Positions 44,338-52,033 of a stretch of 64,000 nucleotides of DNA are shown here, one piece after another; within the stretch, counting starts at the first letter, position 1; each line of letters starts with the position of its first letter. The notes beneath the pieces were generated by a model. The model saw nothing but the letters and a program-made list of their open reading frames with translations. It had not been told where the DNA came from and made no database searches. The stretch covers positions 1,612,001 to 1,676,000 of the forward strand of contig CBDCDB010000008.1 in the NCBI GenBank assembly GCA_965215315.1, read 5' to 3'. Both the position numbers and the translations under genes were made by a program. The DNA is from Truepera sp965215315. Its GTDB lineage: Bacteria; Deinococcota; Deinococci; Deinococcales; Trueperaceae.

Positions 44338-44368
44338 AAAAAGCGCCCAACCTTTTCGGTCGGGCGCT
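44338..44368 (-). terminator. Terminator of the sugar ABC ATPase gene
   Basis: On the minus strand AGCGCCCGACC-GAAAA-GGTTGGGCGCT (44342-44368), an 11-bp stem with one G-T pair, is followed by a T-run. It begins about 30 nt after the stop codon. Confidence 0.9.
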
Positions 44369-44397
44369 GCTTTTATAGTGGTTTACTTCGAGCTGAC

Positions 44398-45495
44398 TTA
44401 CGAAAAGCGGATGTTGTCTTCGCTCTCGAGCGTAAACGCGTGCATCTTTTTAGGGTCGGCGAGTAGTTCGACTTGATCGCCGGGTCTAACTTGAGCGTGC
44501 GCGTCAACACGGGCCACAAGGCTCTGATCGCCGTCAACCGAGGTGATAATCTGCGTTTCTGCGCCGAGCGGTTCGACGACCTCGACGGTCGCTTTGATGA
44601 TGTTGTCGGAACCGGGAACGCCGTCAACACCGCGAATCCCCAAATCTTCCGGACGAATCCCGAAGTAAACCTTCTGACCGTTGACCTTTTTAAGTTTCTG
44701 GTTGAGCTCGTCGTCAGGCGTCACACTAAAGCTCGGGCTGGTGATCTTACCGTCTTGCGCCGTACCGACGAGGAAGTTCATCGCCGGTGAACCCATAAAG
44801 CCCGCGACAAACTTGTTGACGGGTTTTTCGTAAAGGTTGATGGGCGAATCGACCTGCTGAATCAGCCCATCTTTCATGACCACAATGCGCGTACCCATCG
44901 TCATAGCCTCAACCTGGTCGTGCGTCACGTAAACTGTCGTAACCCCTAAGCGCTGGTGCAGTTTGGTGATCGACGCGCGCATCTCGACGCGGAGTTTGGC
45001 GTCCAGGTTCGAGAGCGGCTCGTCCATCAAAAAGACTTTCGGCTCGCGGACGATGGCGCGGCCTAGAGCGACGCGCTGACGCTGACCACCGGAAAGCTCG
45101 CGTGGGCGGCGCTGCAACAGATGTTCGATCTGCAAGATTTTGGCAGCTTCGGTCACGCGGCGGGTGATGTCCTGCTTGGGGGTTTTGCGGAGACGCAACC
45201 CGAACGACATGTTCTGCTCGACGTTCATATGCGGGTAGAGCGCGTAGTTCTGAAACACCATGGCAATATCGCGGTCTTTAGGCGGTACGTCGTTGACAAC
45301 CTTGTCGCCGATGCGGAGCGTGCCGTCGCTGATCTCTTCTAACCCAGCAATCATCCGCAAAGTCGTAGTTTTGCCGCAACCTGAGGGCCCGACGAAAACC
45401 ATGAACTCTTCGTCTTTAATCTCTAAGTTAAAGTCTTTAACGACCGTGACCGGGCCGTAGCGCTTATAGATGTGTTCGAGCGTTACTTCTGCCAT
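44398..45495 (-). CDS. Multi-sugar ABC transporter ATPase (MsiK/UgpC/MalK type)
   Basis: 365 residues. Walker A GPSGCGKTTT (about 38-47), the Q-loop in MVFQNYALYPHMNVEQNMSF, the signature RELSGGQRQRVALGRAIV, Walker B KVFLMDEPLSNLDAKLR and the switch His in YVTHDQVEAMT are all present. The C-terminal TOBE/OB domain (FVAGFMGSPAMNFLVGTAQ onward) marks the MalK/UgpC/MsiK group. The ATG at 45493-45495 is chosen because GGAGG stands 4 nt upstream. It is a lone gene, which fits the shared ATPases that energise several carbohydrate transporters. Confidence 0.94.
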   Translation of the reverse strand: MAEVTLEHIYKRYGPVTVVKDFNLEIKDEEFMVFVGPSGCGKTTTLRMIAGLEEISDGTLRIGDKVVNDVPPKDRDIAMVFQNYALYPHMNVEQNMSFGLRLRKTPKQDITRRVTEAAKILQIEHLLQRRPRELSGGQRQRVALGRAIVREPKVFLMDEPLSNLDAKLRVEMRASITKLHQRLGVTTVYVTHDQVEAMTMGTRIVVMKDGLIQQVDSPINLYEKPVNKFVAGFMGSPAMNFLVGTAQDGKITSPSFSVTPDDELNQKLKKVNGQKVYFGIRPEDLGIRGVDGVPGSDNIIKATVEVVEPLGAETQIITSVDGDQSLVARVDAHAQVRPGDQVELLADPKKMHAFTLESEDNIRFS

Positions 45496-45568
45496 GATGC
45501 CTCCAATTGCGCCCCGGTTGATTAGACCCTCGAGGGGCTCCGGACGCGTCAGTGAACTGAATAAAGGA

Positions 45569-45598
45569 AGTGTAGCACAAGGGCTTTCACGGCGTAAA
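45569..45598 (-). promoter_or_regulatory. Promoter of the sugar ABC ATPase gene
   Basis: On the minus strand TTTACG (45593-45598) and TACACT (45569-45574) are 18 bp apart, which leaves a leader of about 70 nt. Confidence 0.6.
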
Positions 45599-45644
45599 GC
45601 CTCCGGTAGCACGTTTGAGACGCGCCGGGATGGTTTGATACCTT

Positions 45645-46451
45645 ATGACCCCTTCTCTGCTAGCAGTATTTGCCCATCCCGACGATGAAGTTTTTTGCGG
45701 CGGCACCCTGGCGCACTACGCCGGATTAGGCGCAAACGTCACGTTGGTATGCGCCACTAAGGGCGACGCGGGTAAAGTTACCGACCCTGAACTTAAAATA
45801 AGCAGCCCGGAAGAACTCGCGGCGCTGCGGGCTGAAGAACTGGGGCGCGCCACCGCACTGCTCGGCGTACAGAACGTGATCATGCTCGGTTACGGCGATT
45901 CAGGGCGCGAAGAGCGTACCCGGACAGGCGACACCCAAGCGCTGATGAACGTCCCTTTAGATGAGGTTGAAGCAAGAATCCGTGAGGTTATCCGAGAGGT
46001 GCGCCCGCAGGTCGTGATGACGTTCGACCCGCACGGCGCGTATGGGCACGCTGACCATCTAGCCGTTCACCGCGCGACGAGCGCCGCATTTTTTTCGACC
46101 GGACACCTTGAAGGGTCGCCGCGCCGCTTGTTCTTCGGCGTCAACCCCATTGAGACCGCGAAGATGCTCGGCGAGGCGCGCGGTTTAGACCCGCTGCTTT
46201 ACGGCGTCTCGGACGATACCGTCACCGTAAACCTAGACGTCAAAGAACAACAAGAAAAAAAACAGGCAGCTTTGGCAGCGCACCGTTCGCAGATGGGGCC
46301 GACCTCACGAATGGCGCAGATGACCGACGAGGCCAGAGAGAAGCTGGAAGGCTTTTTTCAGACCGAAGCCTTTGCGCTAGGCGGGTTCCGCGGGCCACTG
46401 AGTCTGCCCTTACGCGGCCTGTTTGACGGGTTAGGCATGAGTCTCATTTAG
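45645..46451 (+). CDS. PIG-L/LmbE family N-acetylglucosaminyl deacetylase
   Basis: 268 residues with the zinc motif VFAHPDDEVFCGGTLAHYAG at the N-terminus and the third ligand in HGAYGHADHLAVHR (about 130-143). This family includes BshB (bacillithiol synthesis) and Mca-type enzymes. Bacillithiol is used by Deinococcota (known), so BshB or a related role is plausible but not proven. No bshA or bshC is in the window, though a glycosyltransferase of another family lies next door. The length is somewhat above the usual BshB (about 230). Confidence 0.85.
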   Translation: MTPSLLAVFAHPDDEVFCGGTLAHYAGLGANVTLVCATKGDAGKVTDPELKISSPEELAALRAEELGRATALLGVQNVIMLGYGDSGREERTRTGDTQALMNVPLDEVEARIREVIREVRPQVVMTFDPHGAYGHADHLAVHRATSAAFFSTGHLEGSPRRLFFGVNPIETAKMLGEARGLDPLLYGVSDDTVTVNLDVKEQQEKKQAALAAHRSQMGPTSRMAQMTDEAREKLEGFFQTEAFALGGFRGPLSLPLRGLFDGLGMSLI

Positions 46452-46502
46452 CCGCCCGTGTTCTGCTTGCAACTACAAAAACAGTCGCCATTACTACCGC
46501 GT

Positions 46503-47780
46503 CTATAACGCCGCTTTCAACCGCTCCGGCTCGAGACACCCCACAACGATCTCAGCTGCTCGCTTGGCTCCGTTCTCTCCTGCTATCTTTTCCCCCAACG
46601 CCTTGGCAGCGACCTTCACTTCGTCGGTTAAAGCGTAAACGATAGCGGCAGCTAACTTTTCTGGTGTGAGGGTCTTTTTCGGCAGCGGCTTTGCGCCGAC
46701 CCCAAGCTCATACACCCGCCTCCCCCAAGCGAATTGGTCGTTCGCGTGAGGTACGACGATGCTCGGCACTCCAGACCTTAAACCCGCAGCCGTTGTCCCG
46801 GCCCCGCCGTGATGGACAACAGCCGCCAGTTGCGGAAACAACCACGAATGCGGCACACTTTCTAAGATAAAGATGTCTTCGGGGACGGTTTCGAGTTTCG
46901 TCATACCGCTCCAGCCCGTCGCCAGAATGCCGCGCTGCCCTGAGCGCCTGAGCGCGGCAATCACCAGCTCCGTCGTTGCGGCGGCTTTAGCCGGGTCGCC
47001 CAAGCTGCCAAACCCGACATAGACGGGTGGCGCGCCCCGCTGCAAAAAGGCTTGCAGTTCGGGCGGGGGCTGCCAGTCGGCTTCGTCCAGAAACCAGTAG
47101 CCGGTGTTGTGGACGCCTTCGGGCCAATCGTTCGGTTCCGGAAACACATAGCTGCTGCAAGAGACAAGCGTCGGATAGCTTGTTGGCTGCGCTCTAAACG
47201 GGTTTGCAAAAGCTTCTGGTGCGTGCCCAAACTTTTCTTTCCAAAACCGCTCGACCGGAGCACGCGACGTAAGCCACAACACCCGTTCAAATAACCTGTG
47301 GCTCAGCCAGTTTCCTCGCCCTCCGAGCCACGCGGCGTTGCGAAAAACGAGCGCAGGATACGCTTTCGTGGGGGTCATCGGAAAAGGTGTGGCTAAGATG
47401 CTGGGAACGCCCAGCGCTCGAGCCGCAAAATAGCCTATCGCCGCGCCCGGATGATAGATAATGGCGTCAGAACCGGCACAAGCGTCGTAAAACCCTCGTT
47501 GCAAGGCGAAAGCGTAATCTCTAAGCGTGCCGAAACTTCTGATGACTTTTAGAGGCGTATCGGCCTGCATCGCCTTTTTAAGCTCCCCGTCCTCGGCAAT
47601 TTTCGAGACGACGCTACCGCCGACCGGGTAAAACTCCAGCTCGAGCGCTTCGACAGCGTCTTTGAATGTTTCGGAAGCTGCAATTCGGACGGTATATCCA
47701 ACCTGCTTAAGCGCTAAACCCAGCGCCAGATAAGGTTGGGTGTCGCCTCTTGAACCGGCTGCCAACAAAGTAACGCGCAT
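46503..47780 (-). CDS. Glycosyltransferase family 1 (UDP-sugar:sterol/macrolide-like)
   Basis: GT-B fold glycosyltransferase of 425 residues. The N-terminus MRVTLLAAGSRGDTQPYLAL matches the sterol-glucosyltransferase/MGT group, as does the donor-binding motif AVVHHGGAGTTAAGLRSG with PSIVVPHANDQFAWGRRV. No signal peptide is seen. A GAGG site is 4 nt before the ATG. A MarR gene stands 48 nt upstream on the same strand and a palindrome similar to the MarR gene's own lies in between. This suggests induction by a small molecule that is then glycosylated, for example a toxin or drug. Confidence 0.9.
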   Translation of the reverse strand: MRVTLLAAGSRGDTQPYLALGLALKQVGYTVRIAASETFKDAVEALELEFYPVGGSVVSKIAEDGELKKAMQADTPLKVIRSFGTLRDYAFALQRGFYDACAGSDAIIYHPGAAIGYFAARALGVPSILATPFPMTPTKAYPALVFRNAAWLGGRGNWLSHRLFERVLWLTSRAPVERFWKEKFGHAPEAFANPFRAQPTSYPTLVSCSSYVFPEPNDWPEGVHNTGYWFLDEADWQPPPELQAFLQRGAPPVYVGFGSLGDPAKAAATTELVIAALRRSGQRGILATGWSGMTKLETVPEDIFILESVPHSWLFPQLAAVVHHGGAGTTAAGLRSGVPSIVVPHANDQFAWGRRVYELGVGAKPLPKKTLTPEKLAAAIVYALTDEVKVAAKALGEKIAGENGAKRAAEIVVGCLEPERLKAAL

Positions 47781-47792
47781 AAACCCTCTTTC

Positions 47793-47809
47793 AGTTAATT
47801 TGACTAACT
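47793..47809. promoter_or_regulatory. Candidate MarR operator before the glycosyltransferase gene
   Basis: AGTTA-ATTTGAC-TAACT, a 5+7+5 inverted repeat 13 nt before the glycosyltransferase start. It closely resembles the site upstream of the MarR gene (shared TAA-TTTG-CTAACT pattern). Confidence 0.55.
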
Positions 47810-47828
47810 AACTTTTCGCAAATCGCCT

Positions 47829-48269
47829 TTACGGTCGTCCGAAAAGCTTGGTAAGTTTGCCCAGTAGCTGCTCGAGCTGCTCAGCCTCACCTTTACTTAG
47901 GGCTGACCGGATGAATACGCCGTAGTTTTGCAGGGCTTCCTGTTTCGCCTTGACCAGTGATGCACCCTTCGCGGTCAAACTAACGTGAAATACGCGCCGG
48001 TCATCCTCTGAGCGAGTTTTAACGAGATAGTTCAGCTCGGCTAGTTTGTTGACAGCCGTCGTCACAGAAGCTTTCGTAAAGGCCAACTTGTCGGCAATCT
48101 CCGTGAGGCTGGGTTCTCCCAGAGTGTAAATAGCGTCGATGTACTGAAACTGGCTTAAGGTTAGGCTCGAGATACCTGCAACGCTGCCCATATCTCGCTG
48201 CACGCTTTTGAGCGATAGGTCGAGGGTGTCGATAAACTCGGTGAGGGTTTGCTCGAGGGTTTGTGCCAT
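47829..48269 (-). CDS. MarR-family transcriptional regulator
   Basis: 146 residues with the winged-helix core: YTLGEPSLTEIADKLAFTKA, then SVTTAVNKLAELNYLVKTRS and EDDRRVFHVSLTAKGASLVK. The DDRR wing is the typical MarR DNA contact. AAGGAG stands 3-4 nt before the ATG. Its promoter carries a 6+5+6 inverted repeat and a related one precedes the downstream glycosyltransferase, so it probably represses both. Confidence 0.93.
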   Translation of the reverse strand: MAQTLEQTLTEFIDTLDLSLKSVQRDMGSVAGISSLTLSQFQYIDAIYTLGEPSLTEIADKLAFTKASVTTAVNKLAELNYLVKTRSEDDRRVFHVSLTAKGASLVKAKQEALQNYGVFIRSALSKGEAEQLEQLLGKLTKLFGRP

Positions 48270-48282
48270 ACACTCCTTAAAG

Positions 48283-48299
48283 TAAGTTTGTCTAACTTA
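48283..48299. promoter_or_regulatory. Candidate MarR operator (autoregulatory)
   Basis: TAAGTT-TGTCT-AACTTA, a perfect 6+5+6 inverted repeat centred 22 bp before the MarR start codon. Confidence 0.6.
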
Positions 48300-48410
48300 T
48301 TACTTGATTATAGAGATTCTGCTGTTCAACGTCAACTATCCGCTGGATAATTTCGGCTGCACAGTGTTTCCACAGACAGATTGTCACCGGCATCAGGTAT
48401 GGCTATCTCT

Positions 48411-49958
48411 TTACGCGGCCTTTTTAACGGCTTGGGTCTGAATGCCTTTTAGACCCACATCTTTCAGATAACCGTTTTCGGACATAATACGTTCGCGCTC
48501 CCGCTGCGTTTCGGGCTGTTCCAAAAACGCCGCAAGCTTTTCCCTCGCTTCAGCGACCGCTTTTTTATGCTCGACGATAGGCCGTGGATAATCCCGTCCG
48601 ATAATGCAACCGAGCATCCCTTGCGTGAGGGGCGGTAACAGATGCGGTTCGGCGAGGTAGTGCGTCGGCAGGGCCGCGAGTTCCGGTACCCAGCGTCGGA
48701 TAAACGCCCCGGTCGGGTCGTGTTCACGGGCCTGTTTTGTTGGCGAATAGAGCCGCAGCGTGTGAACACTCGTCACACCCGCTTGCATCTGCATCTGAAA
48801 CCAGTGAATTCCCGGCTCCATATCGAGCCAGTGCCGCGCCAGAAACTGCCCCACCGGACGCCAGTCGAGCCACAGATGATAAACCGCAAACGACACCAGC
48901 ATCGCCCGCATCCGGAAGTTGAGCCAGCCCGTTGTCACGAGTGCCCGGACACACGCGTCCACCATCGGATACCCGGTCTGTCCAGCGCAGAACGCCGCAA
49001 AACGTTCATCGGAGAAGTCATCCCGCAAACCTTCAAAGGCACGGTTGAGCGGGCAGAACTCGAGTCCCGGTTCGCGCTCAAATTTCTGCATGAAGTGCTC
49101 GCGCCACCGTAAACGGTTGTGGAACATCGCCAGTGAGCGGAGCCACGCGGCGTCTCCGGGTGCGCCCGCCGGACGCGCCCGTAACAGGCGCTGTTTACGG
49201 GCGCTCAGCTGGAATACTTGACGACTCGAGACGTTTCCCCACGCCAGATACGGGCTGAGGTGCGACGAGGAGACGCGGGAGCGTTCCGGGCTCGAGATGT
49301 CCCGGCTGTAGCTCAGCCCGCGCCGGGTTAAAAAGCTTTCTAAAACATCTTGAGCCGCCGCTTCACCTGCGACCGGCAAAACCTTTCTGGTCGGTTCTAA
49401 ACCTAAGTCCCACGGGGTTCGGTGACGTTCAGTCGGAATCGGTGCTGAAATGATACGTTTAGGGGACTCGAGAACAGGCGCGTAAACCGTCCCAAACCAG
49501 TGACTTCGCCACGCTTCGCCGCGTACCGTGGCAGCACGTTTGCCCCGTAAAACCGCGCCGCTGGCAAACTCGTAAAACGGGACGCCCCCGGCTTTGGCCC
49601 AAGCCCTGACCCGCTCGTCCCGCTCAAACGAAACCGCGTTGCCCGCCTCTTCGTGAGCGTAAAGTCCAGCAACCCCGTATTCGCTGTGCAGCGCTTCTAA
49701 AACGTCGGGCATCCGGCCCGTCCGGTAGAGGAGGCGTCCGCCTAAACGTGCTAGGTCGGACTCGAGGCTCAAGAGCGACTGATTGATGAACTCTAAATGC
49801 GCTGCGTCAAACTCAGCGTCACTGTAAATCTCAGGTTCATAGACGTAAAGCCCGACGACCGGCGCGTGTTTTGCTGCGGCGACGAGCGGCGCGTGGTCAC
49901 AGAGCCGTAAATCGCGTTTGTACCAGACGATATGAAGCGGAGCGAATGTTTGGGCCAC
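48411..49958 (-). CDS. Photolyase/cryptochrome family flavoprotein
   Basis: 515 residues. The N-terminal photolyase domain begins IVWYKRDLRLCDHAPLVAAA. The FAD-binding C-terminal domain shows SSHLSPYLAWGNVSSRQVF, then TGYPMVDACVRALVTTGWLN and HDPTGAFIRRWVPELAALPT. The FAD loop reads QMQAGVTSVHTLRLYSPTKQ rather than the WQWAAGTG seen in classical class I CPD photolyases, so the subclass (light repair enzyme or cryptochrome) is open. The start is GTG, with TATAGT (49964-49969) 5 nt upstream, a leaderless arrangement. Divergent from galE. Confidence 0.9.
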   Translation of the reverse strand: MAQTFAPLHIVWYKRDLRLCDHAPLVAAAKHAPVVGLYVYEPEIYSDAEFDAAHLEFINQSLLSLESDLARLGGRLLYRTGRMPDVLEALHSEYGVAGLYAHEEAGNAVSFERDERVRAWAKAGGVPFYEFASGAVLRGKRAATVRGEAWRSHWFGTVYAPVLESPKRIISAPIPTERHRTPWDLGLEPTRKVLPVAGEAAAQDVLESFLTRRGLSYSRDISSPERSRVSSSHLSPYLAWGNVSSRQVFQLSARKQRLLRARPAGAPGDAAWLRSLAMFHNRLRWREHFMQKFEREPGLEFCPLNRAFEGLRDDFSDERFAAFCAGQTGYPMVDACVRALVTTGWLNFRMRAMLVSFAVYHLWLDWRPVGQFLARHWLDMEPGIHWFQMQMQAGVTSVHTLRLYSPTKQAREHDPTGAFIRRWVPELAALPTHYLAEPHLLPPLTQGMLGCIIGRDYPRPIVEHKKAVAEAREKLAAFLEQPETQRERERIMSENGYLKDVGLKGIQTQAVKKAA

Positions 49959-49963
49959 ACGTC

Positions 49964-49969
49964 ACTATA
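49964..49969 (-). promoter_or_regulatory. -10 box of a leaderless photolyase transcript
   Basis: TATAGT on the minus strand ends 5 nt before the GTG start at 49958. No clear -35 element and no Shine-Dalgarno sequence. Confidence 0.5.
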
Positions 49970-50123
49970 CCTCAATTAGTTAGGTATTAGGGTGATACAA
50001 AGACAGTACGCCGTAAACTGACTTTGGGCTAGAGTTAGATGAAACGAACGCCTTACGCCGGGGAGACGTGTAAACGTGCCGCCGTAAGGACGGCGTGAGA
50101 CGTTCGGAAAGTGAGGGTAAACC

Positions 50124-51128
50124 ATGAAAGTTTTGATTACGGGCGGCGCAGGCTATATCGGGAGTACGGTGGCGAGCGCGTTAGAAGACGAAGGCCACAC
50201 GCCCGTCTTGCTCGACTCGCTCGTCAGCGGGCCAAGGGTGTTTACCGACAAACGTATCTTTTACGAAGGCGACATTGCCGACAAAGAGCTGTTAGAGCAG
50301 GTTTTCTCCGACCATCCGGACATCCGCGCGACCGTTCACTGCGCCGCGCTCATTGTCGTACCGGAATCCGTCGAACAGCCCTACCGCTACTATCACGAAA
50401 ATGTTTGCAAATCTTTGGAGTTGTTTCGGCTTTTGACTGAACTGGGTCATCCCAGGGTCGTCTTTAGCTCGTCGGCAAGTATTTACGACGCCGTACCCGG
50501 CTTTAAGGTCACGGAAGATGCGCCGCTTATGCCTTTGTCGCCGTATGCCCGCACGAAGTACATGATGGAAATGGTTTTGTCCGACCTCGCTCACGCTACG
50601 GGTTTACGCGGCATTGCGCTGCGTTACTTCAACCCTATCGGGGCTGACCCGGAGTTTCGCAGCGGCATCTATGTTCCGGAACCCTCGCACGTCGTCGGTA
50701 AACTCGTAGATACGGCGCTGGGCAAACAACCCGAGTTTAAGATTACCGGCGTCGATTGGCCTACGAGAGACGGCAGCGGCGTCCGCGACTATGTTCACGT
50801 GTGGGACTTGGCGAAGGCGCACGTCGCCGCCGTAACGCGGTTTGATGAGGTTTTGGCAGAAGTTGACGCACCCTACGCCGTCATCAACCTGGGCACCGGC
50901 GACGGCGTGACCGTAAAAGAACTCGTTGCGGCTTTTGAGCGGGTTTGGGGTATCGAAATCGCCAAGTCCGAAGCGCCGCCGCGACCCGGTGACGTAGCTG
51001 GAGCCTACGCGAACGCAGACCGGGCCGCAAAACTTTTAGACTGGCGGGCCGAGCTGAGTATTGATGAAGGGATCAGTAGTGCGCTCGAGTGGGGCCACCG
51101 CCGCGAAAAAATTCTCGGGTATCGGTAG
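50124..51128 (+). CDS. galE: UDP-glucose 4-epimerase
   Basis: Extended SDR epimerase of 334 residues interconverting UDP-glucose and UDP-galactose. The NAD motif ITGGAGYIGSTVASALEDEG is at the N-terminus. The catalytic Ser (FSSSASIYD) and Tyr-x-x-x-Lys (PYARTKYMMEM) are present, and the substrate-side LRYFNPIGAD fits GalE. Upstream is a short hairpin GCCGT-AAGG-ACGGC (50082-50095). The gene stands alone between photolyase and tmRNA. Confidence 0.93.
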   Translation: MKVLITGGAGYIGSTVASALEDEGHTPVLLDSLVSGPRVFTDKRIFYEGDIADKELLEQVFSDHPDIRATVHCAALIVVPESVEQPYRYYHENVCKSLELFRLLTELGHPRVVFSSSASIYDAVPGFKVTEDAPLMPLSPYARTKYMMEMVLSDLAHATGLRGIALRYFNPIGADPEFRSGIYVPEPSHVVGKLVDTALGKQPEFKITGVDWPTRDGSGVRDYVHVWDLAKAHVAAVTRFDEVLAEVDAPYAVINLGTGDGVTVKELVAAFERVWGIEIAKSEAPPRPGDVAGAYANADRAAKLLDWRAELSIDEGISSALEWGHRREKILGYR

Positions 51129-51225
51129 GTAGGTATTTAGCAGCAGACGTTCACAGTGTAGCCAGAGCCGTTTAGCACGCACGCCTTAGGATGATGCCGT
51201 AACTTCGCAAACTGAGTATCTCAAG

Positions 51226-51260
51226 AAAAATAAAGCCGAGAGCTTGACACTCTCGGCTTT
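51226..51260 (-). terminator. Terminator of tmRNA
   Basis: On the minus strand AAAGCCGAGAG (51250-51260) pairs perfectly with CTCTCGGCTTT (51232-51242) across a 7-nt loop, then ATTTTT. It starts 2 nt after the tmRNA CCA end. Confidence 0.95.
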
Positions 51261-51261
51261 C

Positions 51262-51634
51262 TGGTGGAGGCGGCGGGAATCGAACCCGCGTCCGAAACCC
51301 CCTAAGACTGGCTTCTACGCGTGTAGTCGCTTGTCAATTGTCGGCGCAGGGCGAGCCTAGCGACCCGCTCACACCCTACGCTTACGCACCTTTAGTTTCG
51401 CCTCAGCCCAGCGCTAGAAGCTTTCGGCTAACCCGTTTTAGGACGTTCGGTCTAGCGAGCCACAGGTGGGGCTTCTAGTGAACGAAACAGCCGTTTTTAC
51501 GCAGCCATTGCGCCGTAGTAGGCGCTGTTGTTATTGTTGCCAGTTAATGGCGTTGCCGTTTTTTTGAGAGGCCAACGGCGTCCTCTACGCGCCACCAAGT
51601 CCGTGGTGAGCCCCGTCGAAACCGGGACGCCCCC
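51262..51634 (-). ncRNA. ssrA: Transfer-messenger RNA (tmRNA)
   Basis: A one-piece tmRNA of 373 nt that rescues stalled ribosomes. The 5' end GGGGGCG (51628-51634) pairs with CGCCTCC at the 3' end, followed by ACCA. The conserved CCGGTTTCGACGGGG stands near the 5' end and the tRNA-like T-arm GCGGGTTCGATTCCCGC at the 3' end. The resume codon is probably GGC (51539-51541), giving the tag GNNNNSAYYGAMAA with TAA at 51497-51499. The tag ends in MAA where most bacteria have LAA. A -10-like TATACT is at 51670-51675, so the 5' end is likely processed by RNase P. Confidence 0.96.
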
Positions 51635-51839
51635 AGACATGCCCGTCACCGAAGCGGTTAGGGACGCGTAGTATAGCACAGCAGCGGCTTTAAGTTTTGA
51701 GGTGGACTACTCGAGCAAAACTCAGAAAAATCACATGTAATTTACTGGTGTCAAATACTTAACACCCAAAGAAAGGGACGCTGTACGGCTTTTAGGTGCC
51801 GGGGGTCGGAATTCAAGTTCACTACATCATGGAGAATAA

Positions 51840-52022
51840 ATGCGTTTCAGACACGCCCTAATAGTTTTAGTCTCTTGAAGTTTGCCGTTCGCTTTGACGG
51901 CGTGCGACGGTTTCGGTAATTCCCCAAACAACGGAAATACCAATGAGAGAAGTACCAACGGCAGCGCTAACAGCGGTTTTCTCTCTGTGACACGCTCAGC
52001 GAGTCCTCAGAAGTTAGTCTGA
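51840..52022 (-). other. Antisense side of the broken lipoprotein gene (no feature seen)
   Basis: Nothing supportable on this strand. The relevant reading frame is on the plus strand and is given in the next entry. Confidence 0.1.
51840..52022 (+). pseudogene. Small lipoprotein gene with in-frame TGA at codon 13
   Basis: ATG at 51840 with GGAG 5 nt upstream starts MRFRHALIVLVS, then TGA (51876-51878). In the same frame the sequence continues SLPFALTAC and DGFGNSPNNGNTNERSTNGS and ends at TGA (52020-52022), 61 codons in all. The joined reading is a textbook lipoprotein signal (basic start, hydrophobic core, lipobox LTAC) and an Asn/Ser/Gly-rich mature part. The single stop in the signal peptide suggests a recent nonsense mutation or a base error. 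It lies 11 nt before another lipoprotein gene of the same style. Confidence 0.6.
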
Positions 52023-52033
52023 ATAGGAGAATT

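Noticed and set aside
51497..51679. 60-codon open frame ending in NNNNSAYYGAMAA
   Set aside because: This is the tmRNA. Only the last 14 codons are translated, as the proteolysis tag.
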